Of a stretch of DNA of 64,000 bases, positions 35,106-43,748 are shown piece after piece; position 1 is the first letter of the stretch, and the number at the start of each line of letters is the position of its first letter. The notes below the pieces were generated by a model, which saw only the letters and a program-made list of their open reading frames with translations, had not been told where the DNA came from and searched no databases. This stretch comes from CAVTWD01 sp963738325 (GTDB lineage Bacteria; Actinomycetota; Acidimicrobiia; Acidimicrobiales; Ilumatobacteraceae), in contig CAVTWD010000015.1 of the NCBI GenBank assembly GCA_963738325.1, positions 248,001 to 312,000 of the forward strand, given 5' to 3'. The position numbers were made by a program, and so were the translations under genes.

Positions 35106-35340
35106 TCACCTCTTCAACAGGATTTGCGGATCTTGCCGACGGACGTGCGGGGCATCCTCGACCGGCTCGATGCGGACCGGCTTGGGCTTGGAGAGGCTCC
35201 TCACACCATCGTGCCAGCTCAGCCCTCGCCACTGGCTGCGCCCCGGAACGCAGCACGAAGCCGACGGGCACCTCGTCACCGCGCGCGGCAACGGCCGCGT
35301 CCCACCGCGCCGCGGACAAGGCCCGGTCCGTGGCGCTCAC
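35106..35340 (-). pseudogene. AMP-binding ligase, stand-alone C-terminal domain
   Basis: The piece begins with a GTG that overlaps the hyuB stop (GTGA at 35337-35340). It reads RGDEVPVGFVLRSGAQPVA, then LARWCEE, then in a second frame SLSKPKPVRIEPVEDAP and in a third RTSVGKIRKS. This is the C-terminal lid domain of an acyl-CoA synthetase, ending in the usual catalytic-lysine motif. The large N-terminal adenylation domain is absent. About 77 residues remain, with two frame changes near 35200 and 35140. It may be a relic, or a genuine stand-alone domain coupled to hyuB. Confidence 0.65.
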
Positions 35341-36902
35341 TCGGCCGCGGCCTCCTCGGCGCGGCCGTAGCCGCCACCGCCGGGCAGCTCGAGGCGCACC
35401 ACGTCGCCCGACTCGAGGTCGATGCGCTTCTGGGTGCGCACCGGCTCGCCGTTCACGGTGAAGGTGCCGGTGGCGCCCGCCTCGCCGCCGAAGAGACCGG
35501 CGGGGGCGTGGCTGAGGCGGCTCGTCACCGCGTTGAGCGTCCAGTCGCGGCCGTTGTCGACGCTGAACTCGATGACCTGGCCGAGGCCGCCCTCCTGGGC
35601 GCCCCCGCCGGCCGAGCCCTGCCGCAGCTCCTTGCGGTGGAACAGCAACGGGGCCGACGACTCCACTACCTCGACGGGCACGGCCGCCACTCCCGTGGGG
35701 TAGGCGGTGGCCGAGAGCCCTTGCTTGTGGGCGCGGGCGCCGACCCCACCGGCGTAGTTGAACATCGACGTGATGAACGGCCGCCCGTCGGCGCGCGTCC
35801 CGCTCACCTGGCACGTCCACACCGCGCCGGCGCCCTCGGCGATGACCGACTCGGGCAGGAACTGGGCCAGGGCCTGCAGCAAGGGCATCGGGAGGAACAT
35901 CCCCACCACGTGGCGGGCCGTGCAGGGCGCCGGTGACACCGCGTGCACGATGCTGCCCTCGGGGGCCTCCACGCGGATCGGCGCGAGGCTGCCGTAGTTG
36001 TTCGGCACCTCCGGGTTCAACACACTGCGGATGGTGAAGGTGGTGTAGGCGTGCGTGTAGTTCTTCACCACGTTGATGCCCGCGGGGCTGGCGCCCGAGG
36101 AGCCGGCGTAGTCGACGAGGATCTCGCCCGCCACGGGATCGATGGTGACGGCCACCGCGATGGTGATCTCGCTGCCGTCGGCGAGGTCGAGCACCGAGCT
36201 GGAGCGGTAGGTGCCGCCGGGCAGCGCCCGGATGGCCTGGCGAGTCGCTTCCTCCGAGCGGCGGATCACCTCGTCCGCCAGGTCCTCGATGTCGTCGCGC
36301 CCGTGGGTGTCGAGGAGCTGGTTGAGGCGGGCCGCGCCGATCTCGCCCGAGGCCATCTGGGCGTGCAGGTCACCCGTCATGTGCTCGGGCTCGCGCACGT
36401 TGGCGAGGATGAAGCGCCACACGTCCGAGTTGCGCTCGCCCTTCACCATCAGCTTCGAGATCGGGATCCACAAGCCCTCTTCGAAGACGTCACGCGCGCC
36501 GGCGCCGATGCCGTAGCCACCGACGTCGGTGTGGTGGATGGTCGAGCCGAACAGCCCGACGACGCGCCCGTTGCGCCAGGCGGGCACGAGCACGGTGACG
36601 TCGAGCAGCTGGCCGGCGGTCTTGTAGGGGTCGTTGGTGATCAGGACGTCGCCCGGGGCCAACGAGTCGACCGGGTGCTCGGCCAGGACGGCACCCGCGG
36701 CCACCGCTAGCGAATTGATGTGCCCAGGGGTACCGGTCACCGCTTGCGCGACCATGCGCCCGCGCCGGTCGAAGAGGGCGTTGGCGAGGTCACCCGCTTC
36801 CCGCACGATGGGGCTGAAGGCGGCACGCTGGAGCGCCTTGGCCTGCTCGTTGACCGTCGAGATGAGGCTGCCCCACAGCACTTCGAGCTCGATGGGGTCC
36901 AT
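35337..36902 (-). CDS. hyuB: Hydantoinase/oxoprolinase subunit B
   Basis: This intact protein has 521 residues. It begins DPIELEVLWGSLISTVNEQA and carries EAGDLANALFDRRGRMVAQ, then HINSLAVAA, PGDVLITNDPYKTAGQL and IHHTDVGGYGIGA, the conserved blocks of HyuB, 5-oxoprolinase B and acetone carboxylase alpha relatives. These contain metal-binding D/H pairs. The GGGGYGRAEE tail is usual. With HyuA it forms an ATP-dependent hydrolase of cyclic amides such as N-methylhydantoin, hydantoin or 5-oxoproline. The ATG at 36902 overlaps the hyuA stop (TGATG). Confidence 0.93.
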   Translation of the reverse strand: MDPIELEVLWGSLISTVNEQAKALQRAAFSPIVREAGDLANALFDRRGRMVAQAVTGTPGHINSLAVAAGAVLAEHPVDSLAPGDVLITNDPYKTAGQLLDVTVLVPAWRNGRVVGLFGSTIHHTDVGGYGIGAGARDVFEEGLWIPISKLMVKGERNSDVWRFILANVREPEHMTGDLHAQMASGEIGAARLNQLLDTHGRDDIEDLADEVIRRSEEATRQAIRALPGGTYRSSSVLDLADGSEITIAVAVTIDPVAGEILVDYAGSSGASPAGINVVKNYTHAYTTFTIRSVLNPEVPNNYGSLAPIRVEAPEGSIVHAVSPAPCTARHVVGMFLPMPLLQALAQFLPESVIAEGAGAVWTCQVSGTRADGRPFITSMFNYAGGVGARAHKQGLSATAYPTGVAAVPVEVVESSAPLLFHRKELRQGSAGGGAQEGGLGQVIEFSVDNGRDWTLNAVTSRLSHAPAGLFGGEAGATGTFTVNGEPVRTQKRIDLESGDVVRLELPGGGGYGRAEEAAAE

Positions 36903-38989
36903 CACGCCACTCCCTTCCGTCGCGCGAGGACCGAGCCGTCGTCGGTCACCTCGGCCAGCCATCCCGGGCGGAGCACCGCCGTCGTCTCCCGCTCCTCGAG
37001 CAGCGCCGGTCCTTCTACCACGGCCCCCGTCGGCAGAGCAGGGCGGTCGTAGACGGGGGTGTCGAGCGGCGGCGCGGCCGCGGTTGAAGCGCACCGGCCT
37101 GACTCCTTTCACCGCCACCGTCGCCGCTGGTGGAGGCCGGCCGCGAGGGTGACCGCCGGCGCCGGAGCATAGGCCGAGACGCGCCAGGTGACGACCTCCA
37201 CGGGCACGCCCGGGATGGTCATGCCGTACACCGCCTCGTACCGCTCGGCGAAGCGCGTCGCGACGTCCTCATCGGACACCGGCCATCCCGACCCTTCGCC
37301 GAGGGCGATGGTGATCTCGTTGCCCTGACCGTGGTAGCGGGCGTCGATGGCGTAGCGGAACGTCACCGCGTCGGCGGCCACGCCGGCTTTCGAGAGCACG
37401 GCTCCACCCTCGGCCCGCAGCTCTTCGAGCACGGCCTCCCGCTCCTCGGCCGAGATGTTGATCGAGCCGGCGCACCAGGCTGCGGGCGAGATCGATGCGC
37501 ACCGGCGTGACCAGCGCGCCGAAGGCCGAAAGCACGCTCGCGTTGGCCGGGAACACCACGCTGGGGGAATCGAGCAACTCGGCCACCGCGCAGGCGTGGA
37601 CCGGCCCCGCGCCGCCGAAGGCGATGAGCGGAGTGCCTCGGAGGTCGGCGCCCCGCTCGATGGCATGCATCCGGGCCGCCGCGGCCATGTTCTGGTTGAC
37701 GAGCTCGTGGATGCCGCCGGCGGTGTCGGGGGGCGAGCGTCCAGGGCTTCGGCCACCTTGGCCGCGGCCCGCAGGGCGGCGTCGGCATCGAGGGGCAACT
37801 CGCCGCCGAGGAAGAACTGCGGGGTCGAGCTGGCCGAGCAGCACGTCGGCGTCGGTGACGGTCGGCTGGGTTCCGCCGCGGCCGTAGCAGGCGGGCCCGG
37901 GCTCGGCCCCCGCGGAGTCGGGGCCCACCTTGAGCAGGCCGAGGTCGTCGACGCGGGCGATGCTGCCACCGCCGGCCCCGATCTCGACCAGGTCGATGGA
38001 CGGGATCGTCACGCGGGAAGCCCGAGCCCTTCTTGAAGCGGTAGATGCGAGCCACCTCGAAGTCGCTCGTCAGCTCGGGCTCGAAGTCCTCGATGAGGCA
38101 GGACTTCGCGGTCGTGCCGCCCATGTCGAAGCAGAGGAGCCGCTGGAGGCCCAGGCGGCTTCGCGTACCAGGTGCCGGCGAGCGCCCCCGCGGCCGGGCC
38201 CGATTCGACCATGCGGATCGGGTTGCGGGCGGCGACGTCGGCCGACACCACGCCTCCGTTCGAGAGCATGATCAGCAGGCCGCCGCCGAAGCCTCGGGCG
38301 GCCAGCCACGACGGAATTCGTCGAGGTACGGGCCGATGACCGGCATGGTGGCGGCGTTGCAGGCGGCGGTGACCATGCGCGGGTACTCACGGATCTGCGG
38401 GGCAACCTCGCTCGACGTGCAGACCGGCACATCGAGCACGCCGCCGAGCACCTCGGCGACCGCCCGTTCGCTGGCCGGATTGGCATAGGCGTGCAGGAAG
38501 CTGACGGCCACTGCCTCGACACCTTCGCGTCGCATCGCCTCCGCCACCGCTGGCCGCCTCGGCCGGATCGGGCGCCCGCAACACCGTGCCTTCGGCCGTC
38601 GTGCGCTCGTCCACCTCGAAGGTGAGCGAGCGGGGGATCGGCGGCGGCGGGAACTCGATCTGGAGGTCGTACATGTCGTAGCGGTGCTCGTTGCGGATGA
38701 GCAGCGTGTCCGCGAACCCGCGGTTGGTGACGAGGGCGGCCCGAGCCGTCTTCCCCTCGATGAGCGCGTTCGTGACCAGGGTCGTGGCGTGGACGACGGG
38801 CGCGCGGACGTCCTGCGGGGCGATCCCCGCCCGGGCCAGGGCTCCCGTGACGCCCTGGCGCACCCCATCCAGGGGATGGGCGGGCGTGCTCAGCGTCTTG
38901 TCGACGACCAGTCGGCCGGTGTCGCCGTCGAGCAGCACGGCATCGGTGAAGGTTCCGCCGATGTCGACTGCCAGGCGCCAGTCACCCAC
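36902..38989 (-). CDS. hyuA: Hydantoinase/oxoprolinase subunit A, many frameshifts
   Basis: The N-terminus MGDWRLAVDIGGTFTDAVLL holds the phosphate-1 ATP loop of the HyuA/ASKHA fold, and VHATTLVTNALIEGK follows. Pieces in other frames give SFLHAYANPASERAVAEVL, GPYLDEFR, SNGGVVSADVAARNPIRMVE, MGGTTAKSCLI, IDLVEIGAGGGSIARVDDLG, QPTVTDADVLLGQL, FGGAGPVHACAVAELL and YAIDARYHGQGNEITIAL. The tail reads LLEERETTAVLRPGWLAEV. Joined, this is about 690 residues, normal for HyuA. At least eight frame changes lie between 38560 and 37110. It works with HyuB, using ATP to activate the amide. Confidence 0.9.
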
Positions 38990-39341
38990 CCCGGTACTCC
39001 TCCCGTACCGGGCTGAAGATGTCGACGATCCACACCTCGCCGTGCTCCTTGTCCCCCATGAAGCGGCTGTCGCCGTGGGGCAGGTTCTTCGGCGCGTAGT
39101 AGATGTCGCCGGGGCCGAGCAGGTCGCGGTGCTCCGATCCGATGCGGAAGTCGAGCTGCCCGGCCACGATCAGCCCGAACTGCTCGTTGTCCGGATGCCC
39201 GTCGTAGGGCGTGGGGCCGTACCCGTCGGCGATGCGCCAGAAGCAGAGGCTGACGTTGTCCCCGTTGAACACCCGCCGGCGCATCCCGGGGCGCACCTCG
39301 CGGAAGCCGTCGTCGTCGAAGGGCCAGATGTGGGGGTTCAT
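38982..39341 (-). CDS. Cupin-domain protein
   Basis: This intact protein has 119 residues. It begins MNPHIWPFDDDGFREVRPGM. The cupin barrel motifs are GHPDNEQFGLIVAGQLDFRI and GPGDIYYAPKNLPHGDSRF, although the usual HxH pair is only partly kept (one histidine near GHPDNEQ, one near LPHGD). It may be a small-molecule binding protein or isomerase. Its stop lies 8 bases inside the start of hyuA, so the two are co-translated. It is the first gene of the operon that reads from the GntR-controlled region toward lower coordinates. Confidence 0.78.
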   Translation of the reverse strand: MNPHIWPFDDDGFREVRPGMRRRVFNGDNVSLCFWRIADGYGPTPYDGHPDNEQFGLIVAGQLDFRIGSEHRDLLGPGDIYYAPKNLPHGDSRFMGDKEHGEVWIVDIFSPVREEYRGG

Positions 39342-39486
39342 GGTCACGTGATCGCGCCTCCAGCCGGGTCGCTCGCCGTGCCGGCAGGCCGGCGGGCCGA
39401 GGCATTCGGACCAAGAGGTTGGCGTGCGAGCCGCCCCCCTCATCCCTGTGCTCGCGCCACCGATCACTGACACTCGGACGAGCCTG

Positions 39487-39501
39487 TTGTCAGACAATCT
39501 G
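39487..39501. promoter_or_regulatory. Candidate GntR/FCD operator, site A
   Basis: TTGTCAGACAA (39487-39497) is an 11-base palindrome that fits the FadR-type pattern TnGTnnnACnA. It overlaps CAGA-CAA-TCTG at 39491-39501. It lies in the divergent region between the cupin-hyuAB operon and the GntR regulator gene. Confidence 0.55.
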
Positions 39502-39531
39502 TCCGGCGAGGCTAGAGCAGCGCGCGGCGGT

Positions 39532-39641
39532 GGTCAAGGGAGGCGGTGCTCTGCGGCCGGCGGTCAAGGGAGGCGGTGCTGCCGGGCGGCGGCGGTCAAG
39601 GGAGGCGGTGCTCTGCGGCCGGCGGTCAAGGGAGGCGGTGC
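39532..39641. repeat. Four copies of an 18/19-bp direct repeat
   Basis: GGTCAAGGGAGGCGGTGC occurs at 39532, 39562, 39594 and 39624, about 30-32 bases apart. The first three copies add a T. The short links (CTGCGGCCGGC and similar) also partly repeat. The array sits between the two candidate GntR operators. It is too short-spaced for a CRISPR array. The rest of the 463-base gap at 39342-39804 shows no gene. Confidence 0.85.
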
Positions 39642-39681
39642 CTCCAGCCGCCGTCGCGCTCCCGCCGGATGCACCGGCTTC

Positions 39682-39703
39682 GGTCTGACCAACAGATAGT
39701 CTG
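39682..39703. promoter_or_regulatory. Candidate GntR/FCD operator, site B
   Basis: GGTCTGACC (39682-39690) is a 9-base palindrome, followed at once by CAGA-TAG-TCTG (39693-39703). Site A has the same CAGA-n3-TCTG arrangement. Site B lies about 100 bases upstream of the regulator's own start. Confidence 0.55.
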
Positions 39704-39804
39704 CGAGGCCATCAGTCACACCGAGACGCCATCGACCGCGAGCCCTTCCGCCCGGCCGTCCTCCGGCTCCCTCCCGTCGCGCCCGTCGGGGAGCTAGCAG
39801 CCCG

Positions 39805-40509
39805 TTGGCGCCCCAGTTCGAGGCCATCACGCGCCGCACCGTGGCGGAGGGCGTGCGCGGAGCGTTGCTCGACAACATCCGCAGCGGGGCGCTGCCGGCC
39901 GGCACGCAGCTGCCCTCCGAGCGGCTGCTGTGCGAGCAGTTCGCCGTCGCCCGCACCTCGGTGCGTGAGGCGGTGCAAGGACTCGTCTCCCTCGGCATCG
40001 TGGAGCGGCGAGGCAACCGGCTCTACGTCACCGAGCACCTGCCCGGCGTCACCTTCGACGACAACCGCAAGCGCAGCGTCACCGACGTCTTCGAGGTCCG
40101 CCGGCTCGTCGAGGTGCCCATCGCCGAGCTCACGGCGCGACGCGCCGATGCCGACATGCGGGCCTACATCGGCGAGCTCGGCCGGTCCTTCCGGGTCGAC
40201 ATGCCCCTCGACGAGTTCCGCCATCGAGACCGCGCCTTCCACGAGGCGATCGCACAGGCCTGCGGCAATCCGGCCCTGGCCGAGCTCTACGGCAAGGTGC
40301 TGGAGACCCTCTTCCGCTCGACGGACTTCGACTCGCTGTTGACGGCCAGCCAGAACGCGAGCGTCGTGCGGCGCGTGATCCGGGAGGCCGTGCAGGCTCA
40401 CCAGGAGATCGCCGAGGGCATCGAGAAGCAGAACCTCACCGCCGTCCGTCGCGCCGCGGAAGCGCACCTGAACCAGGTCGAGGCGCTGATGGTCGCCCAG
40501 ATGACCTGA
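39805..40509 (+). CDS. GntR-family regulator, FadR/FCD subfamily
   Basis: This intact protein has 234 residues. The winged helix-turn-helix is in LLDNIRSGALPAGTQLPSER, then LCEQFAVARTSVREAVQGLV and a wing VERRGNRLYV. The C-terminal FCD effector domain has FEVRRLVEVPIAELTARRA and RHRDRAFHEAIAQACGNPAL, with the aspartate and histidines that bind a metal in this subfamily. The effector is probably an acidic metabolite of the local pathway. It diverges from the cupin-hyuAB operon and converges on a Rieske gene. A TTG at 39805 is used as the start. Confidence 0.9.
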   Translation: MAPQFEAITRRTVAEGVRGALLDNIRSGALPAGTQLPSERLLCEQFAVARTSVREAVQGLVSLGIVERRGNRLYVTEHLPGVTFDDNRKRSVTDVFEVRRLVEVPIAELTARRADADMRAYIGELGRSFRVDMPLDEFRHRDRAFHEAIAQACGNPALAELYGKVLETLFRSTDFDSLLTASQNASVVRRVIREAVQAHQEIAEGIEKQNLTAVRRAAEAHLNQVEALMVAQMT

Positions 40510-40523
40510 TCGAACGGCCGGGG

Positions 40524-41696
40524 CTAGCCGGCCGCCGCGGAGAACTCGTCGGGCGCCAGCGGCGTGGCCATGTCCTCGCGGATCAGCCGCATGATGTGGG
40601 CCGCCCGCCCCTCCCACGCCGTCGGGGGGCCGACCCGGAGAAACGGCGAGCGCAGGTTCTCCATCAGCACCGCCACCATGTCGGTGTCCTCCTGGTTGGT
40701 GAGCTCCAGGTTGGTGAGATGGCGCTCTTGTTCCTCCCGGTCGTCGGAGAGGCCGTAGATCCGGGAGAACAGCCGAGTGCGCGTGGGCGACAGCGGGTCG
40801 GCCCGCACCAGGATCAGCACGGTCGGGTAGGGCAGCGGCGTGAGGTTGGGATAGATGAAGTCGGCGTAGTGGCCGGTGCGCTCCTCCTCGGTCAGGTCTG
40901 TCCGCCCCCCAGAGGGATCGTCGTGTTCGCGGTGAGGCTTGTAACCGCTCGCGGTGCGGCCCGCGAACCGAACGATGGTGTCGAGGGATCGACGCTCGGC
41001 GTTCAACCGGCGGTGGACGAAACGCACGTGGTAGTCGTCGTTGGAGTTCTCGCAGAACACCTTCCAGTTGATGGGGTAGGTGGCGTCGAGGCCCCGGTGG
41101 AACCGGTGGAAGGTGTCGATCCGGTAGCGGTCGTAGCGCTCGACGATCGGGGCCATCCACTCGCGAAACGGTGGAGTCCGCCGCGACAGGCAGCCGAAGA
41201 CGAGCTTCCCCCAAGCCACCTCGAGGCGGATCGGCACCAGCCCGTAGTCGTCCATGCGGAAGTCGGGGCCGTACATGCGCTGGGCGTCGGGCACGCCCAC
41301 CAGGGCGCCGTCGGTGGCGTAGGTCCAGTTGTGATAGGGGCAGGTGACGGTACGCCCGCAGTGCCCGACGGGCTCGGTGGTCAGGGCCGAGGCGCGGTGG
41401 CGGCAGTTGTTGAGGAAACCTTTGACGGAACCGTCGGCTTGACGAAGAGCGATCACGCCTTGGTAACCGATGCGGCCGGTGAGGAAGTCGCCCGGCTCGC
41501 GGAGGTCTTCGGTGTCGCCGAGCCACACCCACGAGCGAGCGAAGACCCGGATCATCTCGAGGTCGAAGCGGCTCTGGTCGAACACCTCCCATGGCTGGAG
41601 CATGGGCGTGTTCGCAGTCTCGGGGACCAGACCGTCGGTCTCGGGATTCGGACCTTCGGGCTCGGCCAGGTCGACGGGTGGAACCACGTGGGTCAT
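40524..41696 (-). CDS. Rieske oxygenase, alpha subunit
   Basis: This intact protein has 390 residues. The Rieske ligands are C98 and H100 in NCRHRASAL, and C119 and H122 in CPYHNWTYA. The mononuclear iron histidines are H223 and H228 in ENSNDDYHVRFVH. The sequence RFDLEMIRVFARSWVWLGDT is the usual N-terminal helix and strand. The ATG at 41696 is chosen because the conserved region begins there. It is co-directional with a VOC gene 10 bases upstream, suggesting one transcript. It is distinct from the Rieske proteins at 15.4, 22.3 and 33.9 kb. Confidence 0.9.
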   Translation of the reverse strand: MTHVVPPVDLAEPEGPNPETDGLVPETANTPMLQPWEVFDQSRFDLEMIRVFARSWVWLGDTEDLREPGDFLTGRIGYQGVIALRQADGSVKGFLNNCRHRASALTTEPVGHCGRTVTCPYHNWTYATDGALVGVPDAQRMYGPDFRMDDYGLVPIRLEVAWGKLVFGCLSRRTPPFREWMAPIVERYDRYRIDTFHRFHRGLDATYPINWKVFCENSNDDYHVRFVHRRLNAERRSLDTIVRFAGRTASGYKPHREHDDPSGGRTDLTEEERTGHYADFIYPNLTPLPYPTVLILVRADPLSPTRTRLFSRIYGLSDDREEQERHLTNLELTNQEDTDMVAVLMENLRSPFLRVGPPTAWEGRAAHIMRLIREDMATPLAPDEFSAAAG

Positions 41697-41706
41697 CGTC
41701 GCGTCC

Positions 41707-42084
41707 TCAGCCGTAGGTGCCCTTGTCGCGCCAGAGGCAGATCTCGGCGCCCCAGGGATCGCGGAAGGCGGCGTACCGCGCCTCGAACTCGGGCCAGGAC
41801 CGCTCCTCCCAAAGAGCTTCGGCGCCGAGCGCAACCGCCTTCTGCAGGTACGTGGGCGGGTCGTCGACCATCACGTACACCCGCGGCACGGGTCCACTCA
41901 TGGCCGTCTCGCTGCGGTGCATGCCGAGGTTCGGCTTGCGACCGGGGAGGATCTCGTGGAACTCCCCCGCCGGCCGGCGGTTCACCTCCCAGCCGAAGAG
42001 CTCGGCATAGAAGGCCGACATCGCCTCCGGGTCGGGCGTCGGGAAGTCCACGAAGATCATCGGGTTGACTCGATCCTCGGCCAT
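41707..42084 (-). CDS. VOC family protein
   Basis: This intact protein has 125 residues. It reads MIFVDFPTPDPEAMSAFYAE at the start, PRVYVMVDDPP in the middle and AFRDPWGAEICLW near the end. It is a short paralogue of 19966-20496. The ATG at 42084 follows GGAGGTCGG. It lies between the amidohydrolase and Rieske genes, in a second catabolic module. Confidence 0.87.
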   Translation of the reverse strand: MAEDRVNPMIFVDFPTPDPEAMSAFYAELFGWEVNRRPAGEFHEILPGRKPNLGMHRSETAMSGPVPRVYVMVDDPPTYLQKAVALGAEALWEERSWPEFEARYAAFRDPWGAEICLWRDKGTYG

Positions 42085-42147
42085 CACCGACCTCCACGCC
42101 CGGACACCAGGACCGTACCGCGAGTCGACCGGCCCGCCCCGTGGCGC

Positions 42148-42172
42148 TGGCGATTCGACGGCGATTCGCCGG
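42148..42172. repeat. GGCGATTCG direct repeat related to the 8491 palindrome
   Basis: GGCGATTCG occurs at 42149-42157 and 42160-42168. The whole run resembles the palindrome at 8491-8520 with a few changes. It lies in the 140-base gap between the VOC gene start (42084) and the amidohydrolase stop (42225). Confidence 0.5.
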
Positions 42173-42224
42173 GCCATTCGGTGGTGCGATCCGCTGGCGG
42201 GGCCCACAGCCGCCGGCCCCTGAC

Positions 42225-43593
42225 TCACCCTGCGTGGGCGGGCCGCGCCACGCCAGCACGAGCGAACAGCGAGCGGCGGCGGTCCCGTGCCTCGGCGGCC
42301 AACGCATCCTCGTCGACCGTGACGCTGGCGCCGTTGCGCACCACCAGCTTCCCATCGACGATGACGTCGCGCACGCTGCGGCCGTCCGTGCCCCACACGA
42401 GGTTCAGCACGGGGTCGCCCGGCGGGCGCCACGCGGGATGGCGTCGATCGTGCACAACCAGGTCGGCCTTCTTGCCCACCTCGAGCGAGCCGATCCGGTC
42501 CGCCATGCCGATGGCCTCGGCGCCCCGGATGGTGGCCAGCTCGAGGGCGAGGCCGGCCCCGAAGCGCTCCGGATCGACGGCGCCGTCGCGGGCCAGCCCC
42601 GACGCGAGAGCCGCCGCCCGCAGGATGTCCGGGAGATCACTCGCGTTCGTGGCGTCGCAGCCGAGCGCGATGCGCCCGCCCCGCTCGGCCATCTCCAGGT
42701 GCCGGCCCTTGCGACTCACCCCTTGTCCCAGACGCAGATAGGCCCAAGGGCAGTAGGCGACGGCGGTGCCGCTGGCCAGGACGAGCTCCCACTCGGCCTC
42801 GTCGAGCCAGACACCGTGGGCCAGCAGGAGATGCCGGCCGAGCATCCCGAGCTGGTCGAGGTGGGCCACAGGCCGACGGCCCGTGCGGGCGAGGTAGGCC
42901 TCGGGGTCCGAGCTCGTGGGCGAGAGGTGCATCGTGAGGCCGGTGCCGAGCTCTCGAGCCAAGCCCGCGGCGCCGGCCAGGAGCTCGTCCGAGGCGAGGT
43001 TGTGACCGACCAAGGTGACCCACCCTTCGACGAGCTCGCCGGCGGGGTGGGCCTCGACGACAGCCCGCTGGCGAGCAAGGACCTCCGGCGAGGGCGCGGT
43101 GAACGGCCCTTCTTCGATGTCCCAACCCCAGGTGCCGATGGTCCCCCGGAGTCCCGCTGTCGCCATCGCCGCCGCCACCTCGTGCGGATGAGCGACCGTG
43201 CCGGCTTCGACCACGGTCGTGACCCCGTAGCGGAGGCTCTCGACCGCGGCGAGCGTCGCCGACAGCGCGATCGTCGCCGGGATCGTGGGCGCCGTGCAGC
43301 GGCACCGACCACAAGAAGATGGACGCGCCGGGTGGGAGGAGGTCCGGGATGCAGCTGCGGGCCAACGAATCACCCGTCATGTGTTGATGGGCGTTGACCA
43401 ACCCGGGGGTGATCACTCCCCCGTCGGCGTCGATCACCTCGGCCGCCGAGTGGGCGCGCAACACCTCGGTCGCCGCGTCCACGGCCACGATGCGATCGCC
43501 GTCGACGGCGATGGCTCCGTCGCGCAGCATTCGGCGCTGCGGGTCCATGGTGACGACGGTCCCGTGGGCGACGACGAGCGACGAAGCAGCCAT
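42225..43593 (-). CDS. Amidohydrolase, ATZ/TRZ-deaminase type, one frameshift
   Basis: This is a second metal-dependent amidohydrolase of about 455 residues, paralogous to 24841-26250. The first part has VVTMDPQRRMLRDGAIAVDG and VNAHQHMTGD, the first metal pair. After a frame change near 43290 it continues LRYGVTTVVEAGTVAHPHEV, TGLTMHLSPTSSDPEAYLAR, LAHGVWLDEAEW and LGCDATNASDLPDIL. The family deaminates or dechlorinates N-heterocycles. The ATG at 43593 diverges from the VOC gene at 43749, with a candidate GntR site between them. Confidence 0.87.
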
Positions 43594-43660
43594 GGCGGCG
43601 CACCCTAGGACGCGGGCTTCTGGCATTGACCGGGCCGCGGCGCGGCGGTACGTTCCGGAC

Positions 43661-43690
43661 TGTCTGTCTGACCAGAAGTCAGTCTGGCCA
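43661..43690. promoter_or_regulatory. Candidate GntR/FCD operator, site C
   Basis: This divergent promoter region holds GTCTGACCA (43666-43674), the inverted repeat CTGAC-n5-GTCAG (43668-43682) and CCAGA-n6-TCTGG (43672-43687). GTCTGACCA is shared exactly with site B at 39684-39692. The region serves the amidohydrolase and VOC genes. Confidence 0.5.
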
Positions 43691-43748
43691 GGGAATCTCG
43701 GGTGACTCCCCGGCCGTGGCTCGGCGCAACCGCAGAGAGGAGGCAGCG

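Noticed and set aside
39532..39641. Possible CRISPR array
   Set aside because: Repeats are 18-19 bases with only 11-13 bases between them, the links are themselves similar, and no cas gene is near.
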